The position numbers and the translations under genes were made by a program. The notes under the pieces were generated by a model. The model was not told the DNA's origin and searched no databases. It was given only the letters and a program-made list of their open reading frames with translations. DNA of 14,319 nucleotides from JBGPHT01 sp041484525 (GTDB lineage Bacteria; Acidobacteriota; Terriglobia; Bryobacterales; Bryobacteraceae): positions 1 to 14,319 of the forward strand of contig JBGPHT010000189.1 in assembly GCA_041484525.1 (NCBI GenBank), read 5' to 3'. Of this stretch, positions 5,645 through 14,319 are shown piece by piece; position 1 is the first letter of the stretch; each line of letters begins with the position of its first letter.

Positions 5645-8290
5645 ATGCGCCGCTTCTTTGCGAGACTCGTCAACCTCGTCCGTCCTGGCCGCGCCGAGCG
5701 GGACCTGGAGCGGGAGGTCGCGTCCCACCTGTCGCTCATCGAGGAGGATCTCATGCGCCGCGGGATGACTCCCGAGGCCGCGCGAACGGCATCGCGCCGC
5801 ACTTATGGCGGCGTGGAACAGGCGAAGGAACTGCACCGCGACGCGCGCTCGTTCGTGTGGATGGAGCAGGTATTGCAGGACGCGCGCCACGCCTGCCGCG
5901 GGCTTTGGAAGAGCCCGGGCTTCGTAGCGGTGGCAATGCTGTCGCTGGCGTTCGGGATCGGCGTCAACGCGGCCATCTTCACGCTCGTCAATGGCATCCT
6001 CTTAAAGAAGCTGCCGGTGCCTGAGCCGGAGCGCGTGGTGCAGGTGTCCGCCAAGCTCAAGGAATTCGAAAGCAATGGATTCAACTACCCGGCCTATCGC
6101 GCGCTGAGCCGGCAGCCGGCGATCTTCTCGGACACGATCGCTTTTTCGGGGCGCCGCTCGAACCTGGAGTTGGATGGCGAGCCGCACCCCATCGACTTCG
6201 AACTGGTCACGGGTGGATTCTTCCGCTTCTTCGGAGCGCGGCCCGCACTCGGCCGGCTGATCGATGACGAAGACGACCGGGCGGAAGGCGCGCATCCCGT
6301 GTGCGTCCTCAGCTACAACGCCTGGCAGACTCATTTCGGCGGCAACCCCGCGGTGCTCGGCCGCTCGATCCGGATCGGCAGCATCCCGTTGCAGGTGATC
6401 GGCGTGGCCGCGCCCGAATTCGTTGGGCCGGAGCTGCAGCGCCGTTTCGATGTGTGGGCGCCCTCCGCCATGGCCGGCAGTTTCGGCAGCCAGCGGGAGA
6501 ATGGGAACACGATCTGGCTCCACATACTCGCGCGGCTTCGCACTGGAATCCCGATGGCCGAAGCGCAGGCGCGTCTGGCGGGCGTGAGTCGGGCGATTGA
6601 AGACTCGCTGCCCCCCGACCGCGCCAACCACGGGGCCGTCTACCGGGTGCGCGACGCCAGCAAAGGGTACGATAGCTGGCGCTCCACCCTGCAGGATCCG
6701 CTGTACATCCTGATGGGCGCCGTCACGCTGGTGCTGCTGGTGGCTTGTGCCAACCTGGCCAACCTGCTTTTGGCGCGCGCGGGCGAGCGCCGTCAGGAAT
6801 TCGCCATCAAGCTGTCGCTCGGCATCAGCCGCTGGCGCTTGCTCCGGCAGTTGCTGATCGAGACGTTCGTGCTGGCGTTTGCCGGCGGCGCGGCGGCGCT
6901 CGCTCTGGCCGCGGCGCTGACCCGCGTGCTGCTGGCGATCTTCAATTCGGGCAGCCAGTATCAAAGCCTGCATGTCGCGCCCGACCGGTCGGTCTTTCTG
7001 TTTACTTTTGCGGCGTGCGTCTGCACGGCCTTGCTGGCGGGCCTCTATCCGGCCTGGCAGGCAGCCCGCACCGATGCCGCCGCGGGTCTGAAGGGCGGGG
7101 CGTTGCAGGGTCCTCGCCGCGCACTGGTACGGCGCGGCCTCATTCTGGTACAGGTGACGCTGGCGGTGGTGCTTCTCTTCGGCGCCAGCCTCTTCACGCA
7201 TAGTCTGAGCAACCTGAAGGTGGTGAATCTCGGCTACGACATCGACCGTGTTCTGAGTGTGGCGATCGCGCAGCGGGGGCCGGTGGGTTCGACCCCACAG
7301 GTGATTGCGCCGCACGCGCTGGCGGAGGTCCTGGCGCGGGTCCGGCAGCTTCCGGGAGTAGAAGCGGCGGCCTTCTCGGAGCCCGGTCCTCTCACCGGAC
7401 AAATGATGTCGACCCATCTCACGCTGCCCGATCCGTCGGGCGGCACGCGCCGCGCCGACAACGTCCACGTGATGTTCATCGGACCCGGATACCTGCCGGC
7501 GATGCGGATGGTGCTGGTGCGCGGGCGCGACTTCACTGCCGCCGACGGGCCGGCCGCGCCCGGTGTCGCCATCGTCAACCAGCGCCTGGCATCCCTGCTC
7601 TGGCCGGGCCAGGATCCGATCGGCAAGCACTTCCCGGGTTGGGGTATCAAGGATCTGGAAATCGTCGGCGTCGCCGGGGACAGCAACTATAAAAATGTGC
7701 GGGAGGCGAAGGTTTCGATCTTTTACCAGTCATTCGATCAGTCGAAGATTCGGGGCGGGGTGTTGGCGGTCCGCTGCCGCGGCGCCGCGGCGGCAGTCGA
7801 GCGGCAGGTGCGGGAAGTGGTGAAGACTTCCGCGCCCGACTATCAGGTATCAAATGCTACGTCGATGGAACTGCTGCGCGACCAATGGCTGGCGCAGGAC
7901 CGGCTGCTGGCGTTCCTCTCGACGCTGTTCGGGACGCTCGGCACAGTGCTGGCGCTGGTCGGTATTTACGGCCTGATTTCGTACTCGGTGACGCGGCGCA
8001 CGCGCGAGATCGGGATTCGCATCAGCATCGGCGCGCAGCGCGGGAACGTTCTCTGGCTGTTCCTGCGCGAGTCGCTGCTGCTGATCGCAGGAGGCATGCT
8101 GCTCGGTCTGCCGCTGGCCTTGGTGCTGGCGCGCTTCCTAAAGAAGATGCTCTTCCAGGTTTCCGTCGCCGACCCGCTAGGGATTGCCGCCACGTTAATT
8201 CTGCTGGCGGCCGGCGGCCTGATCGCGTCCTGCGCGCCGGCGCGGCGCGCTACAAAGATCGACCCGGTGCGGGCTCTGCGCTACGACTGA
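5645..8290 (+). CDS. ADOP-family permease (acidobacterial duplicated orphan permease, MacB/FtsX type)
   Basis: An 881-residue membrane protein with two MacB-periplasmic-core plus FtsX units in one chain. The cytoplasmic N-terminus (1-85), with ERDLEREVASHLSLIEEDL and ARTASRRTYGGVEQAKE, is diagnostic of ADOP. The first span is at about 91-115 (GFVAVAMLSLAFGIGVNAAIF), followed by a periplasmic domain. The first FtsX block starts near 352 (DPLYILMGAVTLVLLVACAN) with ARAGERRQEFAIKLSLG. The second periplasmic domain is followed by a final FtsX block with SYSVTRRTREIGIRISIGAQR, ending APARRATKIDPVRALRYD. No ATPase gene is adjacent, hence 'orphan'; it may borrow a MacB-like ATPase or act mechanically. 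GGAGG (5631-5635) lies 9 bases before the ATG. Full length for the family; substrate unknown. Confidence 0.95.
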   Translation: MRRFFARLVNLVRPGRAERDLEREVASHLSLIEEDLMRRGMTPEAARTASRRTYGGVEQAKELHRDARSFVWMEQVLQDARHACRGLWKSPGFVAVAMLSLAFGIGVNAAIFTLVNGILLKKLPVPEPERVVQVSAKLKEFESNGFNYPAYRALSRQPAIFSDTIAFSGRRSNLELDGEPHPIDFELVTGGFFRFFGARPALGRLIDDEDDRAEGAHPVCVLSYNAWQTHFGGNPAVLGRSIRIGSIPLQVIGVAAPEFVGPELQRRFDVWAPSAMAGSFGSQRENGNTIWLHILARLRTGIPMAEAQARLAGVSRAIEDSLPPDRANHGAVYRVRDASKGYDSWRSTLQDPLYILMGAVTLVLLVACANLANLLLARAGERRQEFAIKLSLGISRWRLLRQLLIETFVLAFAGGAAALALAAALTRVLLAIFNSGSQYQSLHVAPDRSVFLFTFAACVCTALLAGLYPAWQAARTDAAAGLKGGALQGPRRALVRRGLILVQVTLAVVLLFGASLFTHSLSNLKVVNLGYDIDRVLSVAIAQRGPVGSTPQVIAPHALAEVLARVRQLPGVEAAAFSEPGPLTGQMMSTHLTLPDPSGGTRRADNVHVMFIGPGYLPAMRMVLVRGRDFTAADGPAAPGVAIVNQRLASLLWPGQDPIGKHFPGWGIKDLEIVGVAGDSNYKNVREAKVSIFYQSFDQSKIRGGVLAVRCRGAAAAVERQVREVVKTSAPDYQVSNATSMELLRDQWLAQDRLLAFLSTLFGTLGTVLALVGIYGLISYSVTRRTREIGIRISIGAQRGNVLWLFLRESLLLIAGGMLLGLPLALVLARFLKKMLFQVSVADPLGIAATLILLAAGGLIASCAPARRATKIDPVRALRYD

Positions 8291-8302
8291 CCCGGCTTGC
8301 GC

Positions 8303-10279
8303 TCAGCGATCCGGCGGTATCTGAGACCTCTGCTTGCGGCGGTAGGCTACCGAAGCCAGCATCTCCTGGAATCGCGGTTGGCTCCGGAGGCTCGCCAGGT
8401 GTGGGTCGCGGCGAATCCAGTCCTCCCGGTCGTCTCCCATGCGCACCCCCCGGTCCAGCCATTCCAACGCCTTCGCGGAATCACCCATCACGGCATAGAA
8501 CTCCGCTGCCCGCAAGGGCCCAAAAACATGGGCGCCAGCATAGAGTTGCACGTCGGCATCCATTTCGCGGAGCGCTTCCTCCCGCTTTTGCTCGAGAGCC
8601 AGCAACAGCGCCCAGGCGGGCCGAATCCGATATCCCTTGCGCCCCTCGTCACTGGCGCGCTCCAGAACCTGGCGGGCCTGACGAAGGTCTCCGCTATCCA
8701 GATAAGCCTGAGCGAGAACGCCCAGCGCAGCGACATTGCTGGATTCCTGCTCCAGGATTCGCGATTCTTCGCGGACGGCGCCGGCCGTGTCGCCCTGTTC
8801 GCGAAGCAGGTCTCCCAGGTACATGTGAGGCGGCCACTGCATCGGAGCGCGGGAGATCACTTCTTTGGCCTGCTGAATGGCCCGATCGGAATCTCCGTTG
8901 ATCTGATGATAAAGCACGCGCCACGTGTGGACTCGCGCGTCGTTCGGGTTCGCCTCCAACGCCTGCTTCGCCTCGCCAGGGAACAGTTCCTTGCGTCCCT
9001 GTAGAAGGTAGACGACGGCCAGATCGGAGTGGGCCTGACCGCAGTGCGGGTCGTCCTGTAAGGCCCGGCGGGCGCCTTCTTCGGCCTTGTAGAGCAAGCC
9101 GGAGTCATTGGAAATGCCCCCCCAAAGCAGCAGCACAAGACTCCAGGCATGAAGGGCGCGGGCAGCCGCAAATTTCGGATCCGCTTCCAGCGCTCGCTCC
9201 AACATCCGCTTCAACGTTTCGGGTTCAGCTCGAGCTCCGGTAGGGCCGAACAAGAGCGCACGCTCGTAGTAGTCGTTGGCTTGCGGATTGGACGACGGAC
9301 GATAGCCGTCGCTGAGGGGCTGTGGGCTCGTGGTTCCCCGCCACCTGCCCGACAACTGGACACCGGCCGCTAACAGCAACACCGCGGCTGCCACCGATGC
9401 GGCGACCCAAAGCCAGCGGCGCCGCGAAGTTCGTACCGGCAATGCGCCTGAGCCAGTTGTCTCCGGCTGAATCGCCTGCAACGCGACGCGCACTTCTTCG
9501 GCGCTTTGGTATCGCTCGTTCGGCTGCTTAGCCAGCAAGCGTTGAACGATCGCGGCGAGACTCGGGGGCACACTCTGCGGCAACGGTGGTGGATCATCCC
9601 GCTGGATCGCCGAGCCGATTTGGAACGGAGTGGTTCCGGTAAATGGCAGTGACCCCGTCAAGGCGCGGTACAACATCACACCCATCGCCCACAGGTCGCT
9701 GCGGGCATCCGCCGGCTGCCCATGCAAAGTTTCGGGGGCCATGTAAGGCAGCGTGCCCATCACCACTCCTGTTTGCGTGATGGTCTCGATCGAACGCATC
9801 ACATCCTGGGTCTCGCGCTTGGCCAGGCCGAAATCGAGCACCTTGAGTTGGCCGCCCGGCGCGATCACGACGTTGGCGCACTTCAGGTCGCGGTGCACGA
9901 CTCCGCGCTCGTGGGCGTGGGCCAAAGCATCCGCGATCTGGATCCCGTAGCGTATGACCGTTTCCACCGGTAGCCGGTCGGCGGAGACTATGGAATTCAT
10001 GGACTGACCCTCGACCAGTTCCATGGCGATGTAGGTCGTGCCGTCGGAAACGCCGGCTTCGTAGACGGTGCAGATATTGGAATGGTTCAGGACCGAGGCA
10101 GTCCGCGCTTCCCGCATCAGGCGCGCCTGAGCCTGTCGATCGATCTGGTCCCGCTCACCAACGACCTTCAGGGCGACCATACGCTCCAATTGCGTGTCGC
10201 GCGCCCGATAAACGACGCCCATTCCTCCGGCGCCGATGATTTCGAGGATCGTATAGTGCGCCAGAGTGCAGCCGACCAT
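8303..10279 (-). CDS. Membrane-anchored Ser/Thr protein kinase with C-terminal TPR repeats
   Basis: A 658-residue Hanks-type kinase. The kinase domain (about residues 9-270) has all key residues: glycine loop GAGGMG (16-21), K38 in VALKVV, E57, catalytic loop HRDLKCAN (129-136), DFG (149-151), and the APE motif at 181-183 (MAPETLHG). It should be active in phosphotransfer. A basic linker (TSRRRW) leads into one membrane span at about 289-309 (LWVAASVAAAVLLLAAGVQL). The remaining ~350 residues are helical TPR-like repeats, probably periplasmic and used for protein binding. The frame is open to 10399, but the ATG at 10279 (MVGCTLAHYTILEIIGAGG) gives the usual distance to the glycine loop, with AGGA just upstream. 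It converges on the permease gene. Targets are unknown. Confidence 0.93.
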   Translation of the reverse strand: MVGCTLAHYTILEIIGAGGMGVVYRARDTQLERMVALKVVGERDQIDRQAQARLMREARTASVLNHSNICTVYEAGVSDGTTYIAMELVEGQSMNSIVSADRLPVETVIRYGIQIADALAHAHERGVVHRDLKCANVVIAPGGQLKVLDFGLAKRETQDVMRSIETITQTGVVMGTLPYMAPETLHGQPADARSDLWAMGVMLYRALTGSLPFTGTTPFQIGSAIQRDDPPPLPQSVPPSLAAIVQRLLAKQPNERYQSAEEVRVALQAIQPETTGSGALPVRTSRRRWLWVAASVAAAVLLLAAGVQLSGRWRGTTSPQPLSDGYRPSSNPQANDYYERALLFGPTGARAEPETLKRMLERALEADPKFAAARALHAWSLVLLLWGGISNDSGLLYKAEEGARRALQDDPHCGQAHSDLAVVYLLQGRKELFPGEAKQALEANPNDARVHTWRVLYHQINGDSDRAIQQAKEVISRAPMQWPPHMYLGDLLREQGDTAGAVREESRILEQESSNVAALGVLAQAYLDSGDLRQARQVLERASDEGRKGYRIRPAWALLLALEQKREEALREMDADVQLYAGAHVFGPLRAAEFYAVMGDSAKALEWLDRGVRMGDDREDWIRRDPHLASLRSQPRFQEMLASVAYRRKQRSQIPPDR

Positions 10280-10359
10280 TGTCCTAATCTTATGCCAACC
10301 GGCGGCGAGCGTGGCTCCCGAGCCGCGAATCCACTTTGCAATTCGGCAAAAACAATTGA

Positions 10360-10427
10360 AGCCACAGATGGACGCAGATAGAAACCCCATTTGTTTCATC
10401 CGTGTCCATCAGCGTCCATCTGTGGCT
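10360..10427. repeat. Palindromic intergenic repeat built of 10-bp units
   Basis: The arms 10360-10379 and 10408-10427 are inverted 20-bp copies with one mismatch. Each half reads AGCCACA, then GATGGAC-type decamers, then GAT.(G)AAAC. On the minus strand three steps of exactly 10 bp are visible: GATGGACGCT (10420-10411), GATGGACACG (10410-10401), GATGAAACAA (10400-10391). It lies between the divergent kinase and secA genes. The AGCCACAGATG type recalls dispersed repeats that I know from other bacterial genomes; the copy number here cannot be judged. Confidence 0.8.
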
Positions 10428-10515
10428 AATTTTCTTTTCAGGCATCCTGCTTCGGCGGCGGCGTAGGAAGGCTCGCGCTAAAACTTTCACAATCCGCCCG
10501 TCCCCAATACAGGGG

Positions 10516-10547
10516 TAAAATGGTATTTACGGATTTCTCCCCATACT
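10516..10547 (+). promoter_or_regulatory. Candidate secA promoter -10 elements
   Basis: Two -10-like hexamers precede secA: TAAAAT at 10516-10521 and CATACT at 10542-10547. Neither has a convincing -35 at standard spacing. The second would give a very short leader before the ATG at 10559. Offered as candidates only. Confidence 0.25.
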
Positions 10548-10558
10548 GAGACCTTTTA

Positions 10559-13438
<2,880 letters not shown>

Positions 13439-13476
13439 AAAAGGGCTACGGCCGCTTTAATTTGCGGCCATAGCCC
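13439..13476 (-). terminator. Intrinsic terminator reading leftward, abutting secA
   Basis: The stem pairs GGGCTACGGCCGC (13443-13455) with GCGGCCATAGCCC (13464-13476), one mismatch, 8-base loop TTTAATTT. The U-tract is on the minus strand (TTTTCTATTG after the stem), while the plus strand continues AAAGG. It is therefore a better terminator for transcription arriving from the right than for secA, though the hairpin could still protect the secA 3' end. Confidence 0.7.
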
Positions 13477-13543
13477 AAAGGACGCTGTGTAGGCACCGCC
13501 CCCTATGTTTCTACAGGTTTTAGGACCAAACCCCAACGGATTG

Positions 13544-14013
13544 GCGGCCGTGACGAGCGCGGGAATAATCGGCGTGCAGGTTTGACCGGGCGCCGGAGCA
13601 GCCCCGCAAGCCGCCTGAGAATCTACTCCGAGGAAGGTGAATCGCAGGTCCGGCACGACGTCCGTAGCGAGTACCGAATTGCCTGCCGCACTCGAAAAAG
13701 AATGAAATTCGACAGCAGGAAATTCTCGTTGGCGGGCGTCGTTTCCTAGCTCAGGTTGTGAATGAAACCTCCCCTGCGTCGGATAAGGCGCAAGGCTGCC
13801 GGTTCCCGCTGTCGTGAAAAAGTTGTCACAGCCCGCCGGTGCCGGGCATGGCGCATTGGTAATGGCTGGGTTGAAATTGAACAGCAGGCTCGTTGCCATC
13901 ACGATGGCACTGGAACCGCCTAGATCGAATGTCCCGACCTTCACTGGTGTCCTGGGGGCCTTCGACCCGGTTGCGGCCCTCCGCAACAATGGGGGATGCG
14001 CGCCAGCGCCTGT
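13544..14013 (-). pseudogene. Possible remnant of a secreted-protein gene (open frame without a proper end)
   Basis: One minus-strand frame is open from 14013, just after a TGA at 14016-14014, leftward through this stretch. It gives a low-charge, Pro/Ala/Phe-rich sequence with paired cysteines (NAPCPAPAGCDNFF, then ACGAAPAPGQTC), as in exported proteins. Pieces such as VKVGTFDLGGSSAIVMATS look protein-like. However, there is no good start codon or signal peptide, and the frame does not stop before the leftward terminator but runs antisense into secA to 13075. Stops in the other two minus frames lie at about 13525-13540. A degraded or frameshifted gene, or non-coding DNA, are both possible. 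I do not recognise a family. Confidence 0.3.
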
Positions 14014-14016
14014 TCA

Positions 14017-14319
14017 TCTTCTCGGAACTGATCGCTCATCTCCCCCCGTAAGGAGCTCCAGAAGTGCGTGGCTCGTTACGACGATGGTTCGCAATGGAGG
14101 AAATTCTCTTATTGGGATCAGTAATAGACGAGGGCCTTCGCTCAACTGACTTATGCGAGAGCCTGCGGGACATCGAAGCATAGCAGCCTGTGGTAAAGGT
14201 GGGTTTTTCTGAGCGAAGACCTTCGAAAAACGCGCACGAGGGGAGATGACTAAGTAACGTCACCACTCGTCAAAAGGTTACCGCTCGCTGCCGTCGTGCG
14301 ATGTTAATTCCGAGGCCGG
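14017..14319. other. No confident gene; A/T-richer end region with small hairpin
   Basis: This stretch is visibly richer in A and T than the genes to its left and shows no recognisable family in any frame. The minus frame that continues into the remnant at 13544-14013 is open from 14259 to 14017 and includes an ATG at 14181 (55 codons before the TGA at 14016-14014), but its sequence is not protein-like enough to call. A small imperfect hairpin sits at 14203-14231: GTTTTT against AAAAAC, with CGAA/TTCG inside. Confidence 0.4.

Noticed and set aside
6002..7630. A 542-codon open frame on the minus strand opposite the permease
   Set aside because: Antisense to the well-supported ADOP gene; the translation is Arg/Gln/His-rich with no family signature.
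7885..8901. A 338-codon plus-strand frame crossing the end of the permease and the kinase 3' part
   Set aside because: It is out of frame with the FtsX motifs and antisense to the TPR region; no motif seen.
10280..10399. Upstream extension of the kinase frame to 10399
   Set aside because: The extra residues run back into the palindromic repeat and do not resemble a kinase N-terminus; the ATG at 10279 puts the glycine loop at the normal distance.
13814..14149. A 111-codon plus-strand frame
   Set aside because: It overlaps the minus-strand remnant, has no Shine-Dalgarno, and its Ser/Arg/Pro-rich translation has no recognisable domain.

Overview
The window looks like chromosomal DNA of an Acidobacteriota bacterium, most likely of the Bryobacterales/Solibacter type. 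The case rests on a combination of features: a PadR regulator followed directly by an acidobacterial 'duplicated orphan' ABC permease (ADOP); a von Willebrand A protein of the acidobacterial secreted type; a second PadR overlapping a small membrane gene; a Hanks-type kinase fused to TPR repeats; and two palindromic intergenic repeats built from 8-10 bp units. The DNA is GC-rich, and long antisense shadow frames are common. No rRNA, tRNA, CRISPR array or intact insertion sequence was recognised.

Layout, left to right. (1) 1-656, minus strand: a PadR-family repressor overlaps by four bases (ATGA) a membrane protein that runs off the left edge. A perfect 9-bp inverted repeat, probably the autoregulatory operator, lies just upstream of the PadR start. 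(2) 832-2241, plus: a beta-CASP metallo-beta-lactamase RNA-processing enzyme. (3) 2311-3186, plus: an uncharacterised single-pass membrane protein with a long coiled coil. (4) 3197-3288: a perfect 33-bp inverted repeat between convergent genes, likely acting as a terminator. (5) 3297-5200, minus: a Tat-exported beta-propeller gene translationally coupled (GTGA overlap) to a secreted VWA-domain gene whose MIDAS motif is degenerate. (6) 5296-8290, plus: a second PadR and the ADOP permease, under a promoter that carries two copies of a 17-bp palindrome. (7) 8303-10279, minus: a Ser/Thr kinase with one membrane span and TPR repeats, convergent with the permease and only 12 bp from it. (8) 10360-10427: a second palindromic repeat. 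(9) 10559-13438, plus: secA, encoding the preprotein translocase ATPase. (10) 13439-14319: a hairpin that reads as a leftward terminator, then about 850 bp with no confident gene, including an open but broken-looking minus-strand frame.

How it fits together: secA and the RNA-processing enzyme are housekeeping functions. The two PadR modules are independent small regulons in which each repressor probably controls its own promoter and the co-transcribed membrane protein. The propeller/VWA pair is an envelope or periplasmic cassette. I found no defence, CRISPR or biosynthetic system. The parts most worth checking are the duplicated PadR operator, the two composite palindromes, the degenerate VWA/propeller pair, and the unexplained leftward transcription signal behind secA.
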